A DNA stretch of 64,000 bases. Source: Gracilariopsis chorda. Lineage: Eukaryota > Rhodophyta > Florideophyceae > Gracilariales > Gracilariaceae. Below, piece by piece: positions 1-9,484 of the stretch. A program made the translations under genes and the position numbers. How positions within the stretch are numbered: position 1 is the first letter of the stretch; the number at the start of each line of letters is the position of its first letter. The notes under the pieces were generated by a model. The model did not search any database and was not told where the DNA came from. It saw only the letters and a list, made by a program, of their open reading frames with translations. Location: contig NBIV01000009.1 in assembly GCA_003194525.1 (NCBI GenBank), forward strand, positions 496,001 to 560,000, written 5' to 3'.

Positions 1-539
1 AGCTGTGTGTACTAAATGTGTCCTTGGTACATGCTAGTCCGCCCTCCCGCGTTGTACTTGCCTTCCTTTCTCTGAGGAAGCGAGATGTACTGGCGATCGA
101 GTTTCTCTCGGAGGAAAAAGTTCTGTGCCAATGCATGCCGAACGTAGTGGATACCACGGACCACTTTCTGCGCTTCCGCTTGCGAGCATCATCGAGAAGA
201 AGAAAACTACGAATAAAAGGGGCAGCGATTGGCTTTCTAAAGTATTTTAAAAAAATGAATATTTTAGACGTTATTCAAAAATTGAGCTCTATCGGGCTGG
301 TGGCTTTTTCTGTAGTCTCATCATGATTTCTGAATAAGACGATCCATAAACAACCTGTGGCGGACTGCAACCGGAACTGGAAAGACCATGTGGCAAAGCA
401 TCAGTGCGGCGATTTTTTCCTCTTCGCCGTCCTTCTTACGTTCTCTTCTGCCACTCCTCCCTTCCAGCACAACCTACCCTAGCCGCTCTATATACCGCCC
501 TAAACGCCGCAGAACCGCAGAGCGCATCAGACGGTGGCG

Positions 540-580
540 AAGTAGGTTCTTGGCCTTCTTAAAGACAGAGAACTTCCTCA
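540..580 (-). repeat. tail fragment of the hairpin repeat family
   Basis: On the minus strand this reads like the tail of the copy at 59283-59392: an AGTTCTCT block followed by AAGAAGGCCAA. Only the tail is recognisable, and no clear stem is present next to it. It is a weak member of the family. Confidence 0.4.
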
Positions 581-663
581 TAGAATTGGGTTCTTCTATA
601 GCACCGAAATGAGGTGACACGCTTCAACTTCACTTCACAGGAATGTTCCTTTCTCCACGTAAA

Positions 664-780
664 CGAGTTCTTCTTCTTTATTGCGAGTTCAATATGCCTG
701 ATTTCGACATATTGATAATGGTTTAGTATGAGAAAAAACTCTCTCTCCTAACAAAAGCTAGCAACTTCTGTGGCCATGGC
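664..780 (+). repeat. hairpin repeat family, copy A
   Basis: A pyrimidine head TTCTTCTTTATTG is followed by an 8-bp perfect stem (TCAATATG 689-696 pairing with CATATTGA 708-715) around the 11-nt loop CCTGATTTCGA. A tail AACTTCTGTGGCC follows near 765-777. The loop is identical to that of copy B at 59.3 kb although the stem sequence is completely different. The tail is shared with copy C at 60.9 kb. Confidence 0.6.
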
Positions 781-1573
781 CACTGGCGGACCATCTCCGC
801 CAAAGTGCTACCTCTTTCTGCTGGAGCAGGAAGCTCGCGTCTCCTAGAATTTGTCCGCTTGGCACAGCGTAGCACAAAGTGCTCAACACTGCTGGTAGCG
901 AGTGTGCTGCAATCGCATTGTGACGGTTTTCCTTCTGTGTAGGTAGCAACAGGATGAAGCCTTGGAATGTGTCCTACATAGATCTGAGACAGCGTGACTT
1001 CTGCCTTTCGAAACGATATGATGTCCTCTAGCTAGTTGTTCTGGGACTTCATCGATCAAATGACTGCATACAGTACTTCTTTTCTATTGGGAATGTGAAG
1101 AACATGTACAATGGCGGAAATGGTTTCTTATAGTAGGAAGAAATTTTCGACATCATTGCCTTAAGAGCCATTTTGCGAAGCCAAGATACCCTAGCCGAAT
1201 AGAATTGGATCCTGCTCTACGCCTTAAGATTGTCATGTGAAACATCAGGTTTCATGTTCCAGAATAGATATAGTGCAAATTAGTAACAATCATTGGGAGT
1301 GATATGGGCGTACGCGACATAGGTAAAGGGTTAATTGTCAGTCTGAATTGTCTGAGGACGTAATGAGGATTTTCGGATCGAAAGTTGTCGCAAACCTGCT
1401 TGGACGGGGAGGGTAACTTCACTGCAAGTTGAGCCAGCCTTGTGGCAATCCTGTTCACCGCCAGCGATGGTCTGCCTATCTTGCGAATCAATTTTAACGG
1501 AGCAGCTATTGGGAGTAGGATCATACTAGCACTGGCCCTTCACTATACAGAGATTAGCTGCCTTCCTGAAGAG

Positions 1574-1652
1574 AGAAAGCTTTTACTGAAAGCTCTCCTT
1601 CAGCTTAGTAACAGAAAGCTGTTGACCACAGTAAAGAAGAAGAGGTTCGCTG
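1574..1652 (-). repeat. hairpin repeat family, copy D
   Basis: Read on the minus strand it has the head CTTCTTCTTTACTGTGG, then stem CAGCTT / AAGCTG with loop TCTGTTACT, then a second small stem CTGAA / TTCAG. It is roughly 90% identical by eye over about 80 bases to the copy at 60826-60920 on the opposite strand. Confidence 0.7.
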
Positions 1653-2820
1653 TTCGAGATGACACCGTGGCTGTCGGAATTCGAGAAGCGAATGCGGAAA
1701 CGCCAAGCTGTCAGTGAAAGAAGGTTAATTGCTGTTCGTTGTTGGAGTACCATTGGTACGTAGTTGTGTTCTGAGATGGATGTACAGCTCCGTGACCCAT
1801 GCTGCAACTACCCCGAAAGCAGCTCCAGGAACAGTATCGAGTGCGGACGTACTTTGCATTCCTCCGACTGAATGGCAACGTACCCTTGTATTGCTCTCTC
1901 GAGGAGTGGGCAATATCGAAAGTTCTTAGCGTCATGGGTTGGTGCCGGACAATGCATCTCCTGACTGTAATGAATTAGCTGGCGCTTGGCATCTGAGATG
2001 GATATTCATCTCGAAACTGGACGTGGAACGAGGTGAAAGAGATCGCGAAGAGCTCTCCAGAAAAAGAATGTATTGAGTGTCACATGCTGTTGAGCCATCT
2101 GTTCGTGTTGTGCGGAGTGGTAGAGGGTGGCAAGGTGCGTAGAAATACGAGGTGCTATTGATGAGTCATTGAAAGCAAGGATAATAAGCGGGGGCACATG
2201 TGCGACGACGACTCGCCGCGCGAACTGGAGGCAGCGAGAACAAAAAGATCCAAAGGAATATGGTACTGCAAACACGAAAGAGAGTGGAAATAGATTCGGG
2301 TGCAGAGTTGCCAGTCACTTGCAAGAGATACGCCAGTGGAGTGCGTTGCAAAGCACGGTTGAATTGAGGTATGGCAACACGCGAGAAATCAAAGCACGGA
2401 GCGCATGAATGGCTGCTGACGACAGATGCATTTCGGGCGCACGGCTTGCGAGAGATGTGAGGCAAGCGGTAGAATAAACGGGTAATGACGCATCTGGCGG
2501 AACGGGAAGTGATAGCTTGGATGATACGCGAGGTAGAAAGCGTCGAAATGAGTGCGCGAATTGTTTGCGTTTATGGGAGCGGACAGAAGGAAGAGGTGCG
2601 GAGGACGAAAAACAAGACAAGCGCAGTGAGGTTGTGATGCAACTGGATGCAGGTTGTGCAACTGGTGGCTGTTGCCAGTTGGAGAAGGGTTCCAGCGCTC
2701 ATGTAGACGGGCAAGGCAAGGGGGTTTTTAAGCAGACACAAAATAAGGATACAAGATACACTAATCTACACGAACAAGACAAGCAGAGGTGATGACGAAA
2801 ATACGGGGTCAAGCGCTGGG

Positions 2821-3096
2821 TTACACGGGGTTGTGATGAAGATTCGCAACTCGCATAGCGCGTAACTTGGCCACATGTTGAGCGCGTCTACGAACGAGCG
2901 TAGCGAGATCGGAAACATCAGCCACGTTAGCCTTGGACCGACGGTTTGCAGCGCTATGCTTCGAAGTGGCTGCGTTGACAAGATTGGAAAAGTCATGCGT
3001 GCCATATCGCATGGTTGAGCTTGTCGGAACGGCGCATACGACCATGAGCTGCACAACGGCGAGAAGAAGGAAGAAAAGAGTGGATCTCGGAGACAT
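2821..3096 (-). CDS. small predicted secreted protein (91 aa)
   Basis: I do not recognise a family. Starting at the ATG at 3096, the N-terminus is a textbook signal peptide: Ser-Pro-Arg followed by a hydrophobic stretch (FFLLLAVVQLMVVCA) ending at a plausible cleavage site near Ala-Val-Pro, about residue 22. The mature part of about 69 residues is basic and rich in Ala, Arg, Lys and Asn, with no cysteines. A longer reading from 3114 would need a GTG start and is less likely. On the sense strand a C-rich homopolymer tract lies about 54 bases upstream, as it does ahead of two other genes here. The frame is short, so it could still be chance, but signal peptides this clean are uncommon in random frames. 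Confidence 0.4.
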   Translation of the reverse strand: MSPRSTLFFLLLAVVQLMVVCAVPTSSTMRYGTHDFSNLVNAATSKHSAANRRSKANVADVSDLATLVRRRAQHVAKLRAMRVANLHHNPV

Positions 3097-3147
3097 TGCA
3101 GACGGGGAAATCACGAGACGGGCTCCTGGGGAAGAATGTTCGACGGT

Positions 3148-3180
3148 GTGGGGGGGGGGGAGGGGGGAGGGGGGAGGGCG
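3148..3180. repeat. G-run / potential G-quadruplex tract
   Basis: Eleven consecutive G followed by further G6 blocks separated by single A. It lies immediately upstream of the small secreted-protein ORF on the minus strand, where it reads as poly-C. Confidence 0.6.
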
Positions 3181-4088
3181 GTCGAGATGGTGAACAGGTG
3201 AGCGGGAGGTGAAGGGGAGAGGGTTGTGAGCTTGGTGTTAAAAGGGATGGAGGACGGGTGGCGAGGAGTGGCGCAGAACGGTGGAAGACTGGGTTGGCTG
3301 GAAAACAGGGCCCCTAATCGGGCCTTGTACGCCAGCAAGGTGTTCGAAACGAAGGGCAAGTGGCGGTTTATCGCACCGAACCAGTGAGCGGTCGCTGGTT
3401 GTCTCACACTGCCATCGGTATAATTCGTCGGGCAGCAGTGCGATAAGTACGTTATATCGAACAAGTCGTGCAACTACGGGTCAATCGAAGCGCAAAGTGG
3501 TGCGCTTCTGGTGGCGCGCAACGCGCACTTCTCACAAGTCACCGCCAACGGATGGCGCGGGAGAGTCAAGAAACTGGCGGGGCAAAGATGAGTCGCCGTG
3601 GGCGTGTACCCACTGGTGTGCACTGTATGACGCGAAAAGAGCGCGGCGGTGACACGGCTTCGCGGGATGGCACAGCTCGACAGCAGCTGTTGAGAGAGCG
3701 CGCCGTGCCACGTGTAACACGCGTCGAGGGCGTGGTTGCTGGCGGACGTGCGCCGCGCCGATGCACATGGCGTGCTGCCGCGCTGTGAATGGGCAGCACG
3801 GCTGCGGCTCTATGTACAGTACGGCGGATTGCTCGCGCAAGTGGTGAACTTGTTCAGTGCGTTCGATGCGCCGTCTCGATAAGCTGCGTGCGGGCGCCAA
3901 TTCGTGTGGATGGGAGCGTGGGTGGTGTGGCGCTTGCGCTGCTTTTGTTGTGTGACAGTAACATTATATGGCGGTGAGGCGTCGATCGTCGATATGCAAG
4001 CACGACTTTGCACGTGAACATCCGCTGTCTATCTGTCTATTCACTGCAATAAAAAAACGTACACAACTGCAATCACGTCATGCACTCG
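3181..4088. other. intergenic, no supported gene
   Basis: GC-rich sequence with short overlapping frames on both strands and no recognisable domain. It separates the secreted-protein ORF from the 3' end of the DUF1348 gene. Confidence 0.5.
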
Positions 4089-4796
4089 TCACAGCCGCAG
4101 GTCGGACAGGCCGGGATGAGACAGCGGGCGGCGAGACCCAGACGGCCAATGAAACAAGCGATCCGCCTCGGATATACTCACGTCGTTAATACTCGCATGA
4201 CGAACTCTCATTCGACCATCCGCCGCAAACAACCAGTTCTCATTGCCGTAAGATCGGAACCACTGTCCGTTTCGATCGCGCCACTCGTACGCAAATCTCA
4301 CCGCGATGCGCTCGTCGTCATGCGTCCACAGCTCCTTGATGAGCCGGTAATCCACCTCGCTCGCCCACTTGCGCGCGAGGAACTGACGCACTTGATGGCG
4401 CCCATTGAGAAACTGCGAGCGATTGCGCCAGTGCGTATCCACCGTATACGCTTGTGCGACCACGACGGGCTTCTTGGTGTTCCATGCATCCTCTGCCAGT
4501 CGCACCTTCTGCATAGCGCTCTCTCGGGTGAAGGGCGGTAGCGGCGGTCTATCTCCCTCTTCCTGTCCGTTTCCGGTGGCTGCGGAAACGCTCATCCTGG
4601 ATACCGCCCACCCGGTGCTTCGGCGCGAAGCATTCTGAGCCAGTGCGCGCGTGGCAGCGCTCACAACGGCAGCATTCATGCTTGCGAAGGAAGGTTGATG
4701 AGAAGCTACTTTCGGCAGGTAGATAGTACGCAACCGAAAAGTGTGCGCGCTGCTCGTCGCCACCGCGCCGCAACTTGGGAGTGCACGAACAACCAC
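4089..4796 (-). CDS. DUF1348 / SnoaL-like (NTF2-fold) protein with N-terminal presequence
   Basis: Residues about 85-235 match the bacterial DUF1348 family of the SnoaL/NTF2-like fold. The landmarks are [19 protein letters not shown], the [11 protein letters not shown] segment, the RFAYEWRD...[10 protein letters not shown] block and the C-terminal [16 protein letters not shown]. These proteins are small single-domain cone-shaped folds whose substrate is mostly unknown, so no reaction can be assigned. About 80 residues precede the domain and are rich in Ala, Ser and Arg, which fits an organelle presequence. An internal ATG at 4679 (residue 40) is an equally good start, giving 196 aa. The core is strikingly bacterium-like, suggesting transfer from bacteria. 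It is divergent with the orphan at 5462, and the roughly 670-780-bp gap probably holds both promoters. Confidence 0.85.
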   Translation of the reverse strand: MVVRALPSCGAVATSSAHTFRLRTIYLPKVASHQPSFASMNAAVVSAATRALAQNASRRSTGWAVSRMSVSAATGNGQEEGDRPPLPPFTRESAMQKVRLAEDAWNTKKPVVVAQAYTVDTHWRNRSQFLNGRHQVRQFLARKWASEVDYRLIKELWTHDDERIAVRFAYEWRDRNGQWFRSYGNENWLFAADGRMRVRHASINDVSISEADRLFHWPSGSRRPLSHPGLSDLRL

Positions 4797-5149
4797 TCTC
4801 TTTTGATTGATTTTGGGATGTGTTTTCTGCGAGTTGGATATTTTGTTTCACGCCATTTTTGTTTTCTCGAGCACGGGCGACAGTTGTGTGACGGCGGAGC
4901 TCAAATCAGCCGCACGTGACGCTTATTTACAGTTATCGACCAGTAATATACGAATGAAAGCGATATCGGCGCGCGCACTGCCGCCAAGTTGAAACCACAG
5001 CGACGGCAGCGGCTGCGGCAGCGGCACAGCAGCCACTGCAAAAGCGCTGCAGCGCATCAAACGAACAGAAGTGTCCCACACGCGCCATCCCCAACCAGCG
5101 CCGTCCGTGCTCCAAAGGGGCATCAGCTCTTTCTCACCTCATTTTCACG

Positions 5150-5396
5150 CACCCCCCTCCCCCCCCCTTTCAAATCTTTGAAAATTAATGAAACCCCCTC
5201 AACTGTCTCATACACCACCGTGCACGTACAGCTCACTTGTGAGTTCCCGCGCTGCCCCACCTCCCAAGTCGTAACCGTTTTTCCCTTCCATCGCATCATA
5301 CATAACCTGGCCCAAACCGTTCATCCACTTTTAATCTCCCACTCAGTCCTCCGCCCACCCCACCTCCTCCCTCCGACCCACCCCCCCCCCCCCCCG
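5150..5396 (+). promoter_or_regulatory. C-rich promoter/5' UTR with two poly-C tracts
   Basis: C-rich runs at about 5150-5168 and an uninterrupted C15 at 5381-5395, ending 66 bases before the ATG at 5462. A similar poly-C tract precedes two other small genes in this window. A regulatory role is inference only. Confidence 0.35.
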
Positions 5397-5461
5397 ATAC
5401 GTTTCCATCCGTTCGCAAAGTTACACAAAGATATACCCGTTTCGTTCTATCTTTCGATACA

Positions 5462-6754
5462 ATGCGCTCTTCTTCCCATCTTCGTCAGTCAAGCGCTAGT
5501 GCAGATTCGCGGAGAGCTTCAAGACGACTCTTTTCTCGACCTGCCCATCCGCGTGCAGAAACAACTTCCTCTCCAACCCCCCTTCATTCAACAATGAGTC
5601 TCCCACCTCCAACGCGTCGTCGTCAGTTCCTCAGTCGTTCCTCATCTTCGTCCCGTGCGCCCCGTCGCGTACTCGCCCGACTCACCTCACATCGTCGCCC
5701 CCCACCATCGTCCTCCAAAACGCCCCACGCCCCCTCCCGCCCACAGCCCCCTCAAAAGCTTCCCCACAACCCCACAAACCCCCTGCTAGACGCCCACACC
5801 AGCGATGTATCCGACTCGACAAGCAACGAGCCCACGTCCTCCCCTGACGCCGACCTCCTTTTCATCGACGATGTTCCCCACATCAAGATCTCCAACGTCG
5901 GCGAAGAAGAGGAACCCCTCATCCCGGACAACGCCTCTTCCTTCAACGTGCCCTTGTCTTCAGAGCAGTCTAACCTGTCTCAACACGCCATGCGCTCCCA
6001 CAACGATCGCCTGCTCCAGGAGAATCGTTCCTTACAAACACAAAACTCCCAATTACAATCGGAGCTAGATGCCCATCGCGCACGTGCTTCAACCACCTCG
6101 GCAGAACTGCTTTCACTCACCCGCCAACTCGCAGATACCCGATCCAAACTCAACAACCGGATCCGTCAACTAGAATCCGAACTCGCCTCAGCAACATGTG
6201 CAACAAGCACATGTACGCATCATTCGCGCACAGCCCGTACAAGGGCATCTGTGCCATCCCCCGTTCCAACCTCTCCACGCACGCCCAATGAACTGCCCCC
6301 CTCACAGCCGTCCACAAACCACCTCGCATTCAATCGCGTTCAAAGCACGGGAAGTGTTGCCGAATCTACTCGACGTCGATCTGTGCGACACAGTGCCAGT
6401 TTGAGAAACAGTACCGTTCGACGCGTCATGGATGCCGACACCAGTGTCGCGTCTCCTGCAACTCGTGCTAGACAATCTTTGATTCGACGTGCATTTGTGG
6501 CACATATTCATGCACAGAAGTATCGAACGGCCAGACAGGCTTGGATCCAGTTCTTAGGCGCGCATCGACAAGCTGTTGAGTTATCCAGTTTTGCAGCTTG
6601 TGTCAGGGGCTTGGCTGTAGCGGCTGAAGCCAGTGATAGGGAATTGCAGTTGTTGATGCAAGAAATTTGCGAAGTTCCGGTCAGTCAACATACGGTTATG
6701 ACTTGGGCTATGTTCTCTCGCTTCTACGATAGCACTAGAAAGGAGTTTATGTGA
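5462..6754 (+). CDS. coiled-coil protein of unknown function (430 aa)
   Basis: Not recognised. The first ~140 residues are basic, Ser/Pro/Arg-rich and probably disordered. An acidic patch follows at about 120-160. Residues about 167-241 form a strong heptad-like coiled coil (repeated LQxENxxLQ and LxSEL spacing). A second Ser/Pro/Thr-rich linker leads to a basic segment and a helical C-terminal region from about residue 335 to 430 (AFVAHIHAQKYRTARQAW onward). Its spacing resembles a degenerate helix-loop-helix pair, but no calcium loop is visible. An internal ATG at 5594 would trim 44 residues. There is no signal peptide or membrane segment. It is convergent with the membrane protein at 7074 and could be a scaffold, but nothing in the sequence proves a role. 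Confidence 0.6.
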   Translation: MRSSSHLRQSSASADSRRASRRLFSRPAHPRAETTSSPTPLHSTMSLPPPTRRRQFLSRSSSSSRAPRRVLARLTSHRRPPPSSSKTPHAPSRPQPPQKLPHNPTNPLLDAHTSDVSDSTSNEPTSSPDADLLFIDDVPHIKISNVGEEEEPLIPDNASSFNVPLSSEQSNLSQHAMRSHNDRLLQENRSLQTQNSQLQSELDAHRARASTTSAELLSLTRQLADTRSKLNNRIRQLESELASATCATSTCTHHSRTARTRASVPSPVPTSPRTPNELPPSQPSTNHLAFNRVQSTGSVAESTRRRSVRHSASLRNSTVRRVMDADTSVASPATRARQSLIRRAFVAHIHAQKYRTARQAWIQFLGAHRQAVELSSFAACVRGLAVAAEASDRELQLLMQEICEVPVSQHTVMTWAMFSRFYDSTRKEFM

Positions 6755-7073
6755 AACAGTCATTGCATAGATATCCTTTACTCATTGGTTGGGTATTAGT
6801 TGTCAGTGCGTGTATGTCTGTTGGGGGTGAAGAGTAGGGGAGGGGTTGAATGGGATGCGTTCTTTTGTCTTGTATCTGTACATATCTTGGGGACGGGATA
6901 CAACAAACGCATATGACGATGAGTTCTTGTACACGTTGACTTTCTATATTTATCCTTTTCTTTTCCGCTGTCAATACTTGACCACGTCTTGTTATTAAAA
7001 CTTAATGGCCTTCTGATGGCACATGCTTGCGAACACACAAGTGAGTCAAGCAAAAACCGTACAATGCACGCAG
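6755..7073. other. convergent 3' intergenic gap
   Basis: This 319-bp spacer lies between two convergent genes. It must hold both 3' ends. No hairpin or further ORF stands out. Confidence 0.5.
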
Positions 7074-7973
7074 TTAACGGTAGAATCGGGTGTGATTCTC
7101 AATGTTTAAGGACTGTTCCCAACGTTGTTGTAACGGCTGCAGCTGCGTTTGAGAAGTATGTACGTCGACCTTGAGGCGTTGAATGTCCTGTTCAAGCACC
7201 TGACATTGAACTTGTGTATTATCAACCATCTGAGTTAAGCTCATGACCAGCAGTTGATTGTCGTCGTTGTGTGCGTCTTTTGCCTTTTGCTGAGCGCTTG
7301 TGAGCATTTGCTTGGAGTTGTCTAGGCTGGATTTTGTCTTTTGTAATTGCTCGGTCTTGGTTTGTATGGCGCGTTGTGCGAGCAGTTTGCGTTTGGATAT
7401 GGCGACCATTTGTTCCATTATGTGGTCCAGGGCGGAGGCTCTCTGGTTGACGGCTAGGTTATGAGCGCGTGAGCTGACGGAATGGGCGCGCCATCCACCA
7501 AGAAGACGCGGTGAAGTGGATTGCCACCACGGTCGAATGAGGCGCTCGTTTAAGACGCCAATGGCAACCCATAAGGCGAGTATCGCGTAAACTCTCCAGA
7601 TTGCCGAAAACAAATTGGCTTCTTTTCGACGGTGTCCAGTGAACAACTCAACGACTGACGCGTTGATTGTGGGCAGTACGGAGCTGATTAACCAGACGGC
7701 TGTGACAAGTTTGAGCGGAATTGAAGTTGAAAGTAGACGAGTGTGGAGGTTTGTGCTGTGAATGTACGGCAGCCATGCGGATACTAGTAGTGTTAGAGTT
7801 ATTTGATAGCTGAGTGGGGCGGTGCCCAGACGGTTGGCGAGCAGGGCGGCGAGCGTTATTGAGTTGAGTAATACGGCAGTTGCTGAAAGAAGGAATGGGC
7901 TTTTGGTTGAAGTGGGTGTCGGTTCGACGGTGTGCTCTTGCTGTTGGTGCTGCTTCTGCTGCTGTTCCGACAT
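7074..7973 (-). CDS. membrane protein with C-terminal coiled coil, unknown (299 aa)
   Basis: Not recognised. A Gln-rich soluble N-terminus (about 25 residues) precedes four likely membrane helices at roughly 27-46, 55-72, 82-103 and 122-142 (for example FLLSATAVLLNSITLAALLA and VYAILALWVAIGVL). From about residue 175 to 285 the chain becomes a long Gln/Lys-rich coiled coil. The layout of four helices plus a cytosolic coiled coil recalls membrane tethers and organelle-shaping proteins, but that is analogy only. The ATG at 7973 is the first in frame and the Gln-rich start is plausible. It is convergent with the gene at 5462 and tandem with the GLTP-like gene at 8750. Confidence 0.65.
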   Translation of the reverse strand: MSEQQQKQHQQQEHTVEPTPTSTKSPFLLSATAVLLNSITLAALLANRLGTAPLSYQITLTLLVSAWLPYIHSTNLHTRLLSTSIPLKLVTAVWLISSVLPTINASVVELFTGHRRKEANLFSAIWRVYAILALWVAIGVLNERLIRPWWQSTSPRLLGGWRAHSVSSRAHNLAVNQRASALDHIMEQMVAISKRKLLAQRAIQTKTEQLQKTKSSLDNSKQMLTSAQQKAKDAHNDDNQLLVMSLTQMVDNTQVQCQVLEQDIQRLKVDVHTSQTQLQPLQQRWEQSLNIENHTRFYR

Positions 7974-8749
7974 GACGCTGGCGAGTGAATGAACGGAAGC
8001 GTGGGGGGAGGAAGGAGCAAGGGCGCGTAGGCGGTGGTTGCGCGCACGGAGCAGCGCGGTGCGAGCGGAGATGCGATTTGTGAAGACGTCTACAAGGGCT
8101 ACAACAACGGCTGTAAAGCGCGCGTCTGTGCCCCATAACTGGTTAGCCGAGCTCTGCGCCGACTACTCGGGGTACAGCACCCACGTCAAACACGTCTGCA
8201 ACCTGGCGTCCGTATTCGACGTGCAATACGTGGCGTGTATGTCTGAGCGCAGTACGTGCTCGGGACAGGCGCCAGCGCACGCGGGTGGTGTCCCGGGTGA
8301 ATGCCGCACGTCGTTGCACTGCATCCGAAGCGCAAGCAGCCAATCAAAACGCACGCTGACGTGCTCCGCATTGCTCCCCAACGGGACTGGCGCCATCGCT
8401 CGGATAAAGCACGTACGGTACAACAACAGACTGTTTAGTGAACATGTGCGTGTGGAACAATAGCGACGAGGACGGAAAGGCTGGCAAGGGAGTAGCCCTA
8501 TAGCCCTTTGAAAAGTAAAGCAACAAAAAAAAAAAAGATAGAGTCCACTGGGGTGTGTTCGCTGAGATTAATTTCTTTCGCGGCGGCTTGTGTCTTCATT
8601 GCCGTTGTAAACATGCTAGCTCAAGGATAGGAAATGGGTGTGTGCGGCCAGTGACCCCTCCGGCCCCTCCCCTTCCAGCTTGATCAGGGAGGCAAAAACG
8701 AAACATGTGGAGCATAAAAAAGGACGTTTAGGGGGACGGTATCGAGAGA
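7974..8749. other. intergenic between membrane protein and GLTP-like gene
   Basis: No supported gene. It contains an A13-type homopolymer near 8523-8536. It must hold the promoter of the membrane-protein gene and the 3' end of the GLTP-like gene. Confidence 0.5.
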
Positions 8750-9484
8750 TCATCGAGGAGGATCTTCAATCTGCTCCATCTCAAAAAGGGTGGCAAGAGC
8801 ACTGGTATGCGGTCGAGTAGCGTTGAGAAAGTCCTCCATACCAACCAAACACAGCTTGATGTCTTCGTCACTCAAACATTCGCTGTCACACAGATTGGTC
8901 AAAAACTGCTTTCGAGGCGGCACCAGTTGTAAGGCGCGTTCAAAAATCACCTTGGTCATGTGCGGGTGTCTCAAAGCTAACGTCTCTCGGTACGCCATGA
9001 TACACGCTTCCTTCAACTCCCGTTGCGCATCGTCCACCAAAAGCTGCACCATTCTCTGAATGAAGTGGAGAATCCTCTGGCTCCATAACAACGACTGAAT
9101 TCCAGAAGGCGCCCAAAATCGGGGCGGTGATTTCAACTCATTGACCACCAACTGTCGTAACGTGTGTGCGCGAAGTCGACGCGCGGAATTTCTCAACCCG
9201 TTGGTCTTGGCTCGAAAATCTCTACGCACGATTTCTGTGATGATGGGCGAGCCTAGAGCATCGAAGATGGTGAGGAAAGCTGTAATGGCGGTGTTGTAAA
9301 TGTCAACGTTGATGTCACCCTTTTGAAAGCTGCGTTGATTGGAGTGCGCTTCGTGAATGGCGTGATAGAACGGATGATTGATGCATGAAAAGGGGGTGTG
9401 GATGGCGTCGGTGGTGACGGTCAAGGTGCTCGTGGTGGACGATGCGGATGATGACAGTGTTTGTGAGTTGATGTTGGCACTCAT
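8750..9484 (-). CDS. glycolipid transfer protein (GLTP/ACD11/CPTP-fold) family protein
   Basis: The GLTP fold is an all-helical sandwich that shuttles a single glycosphingolipid or ceramide-1-phosphate between membranes in the cytosol. Using the ATG at 9484 (244 aa), residues about 60-200 follow the family. Visible landmarks are LTIFDALGSPIITEIVRRD at 71-89 with Asp89, the helix SLLWSQRILHFIQ with Trp134 and Arg137, and RHPHMTKVIF with His173, followed by ALQLVPPRKQFL. By eye, Asp89 and His173 match the conserved headgroup residues (human GLTP Asp48 and His140). The Asn position is occupied by Lys93, as in phosphate-binding CPTP/ACD11 proteins, while Trp134 resembles the sugar-stacking Trp of true GLTPs. 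An upstream in-frame extension to 9697 is low-complexity and less likely. The gene has a Ser/Thr-rich N-terminus. Confidence 0.82.
   Translation of the reverse strand: MSANINSQTLSSSASSTTSTLTVTTDAIHTPFSCINHPFYHAIHEAHSNQRSFQKGDINVDIYNTAITAFLTIFDALGSPIITEIVRRDFRAKTNGLRNSARRLRAHTLRQLVVNELKSPPRFWAPSGIQSLLWSQRILHFIQRMVQLLVDDAQRELKEACIMAYRETLALRHPHMTKVIFERALQLVPPRKQFLTNLCDSECLSDEDIKLCLVGMEDFLNATRPHTSALATLFEMEQIEDPPR

Larger units (their letters stand above)
1..2820. other. gene-poor left flank
   Basis: I see no reading frame here with a recognisable domain; open frames are short and overlap on both strands. The stretch does hold members of a dispersed hairpin repeat family (listed separately at 540-580, 664-780 and 1574-1652). 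Confidence 0.5.
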
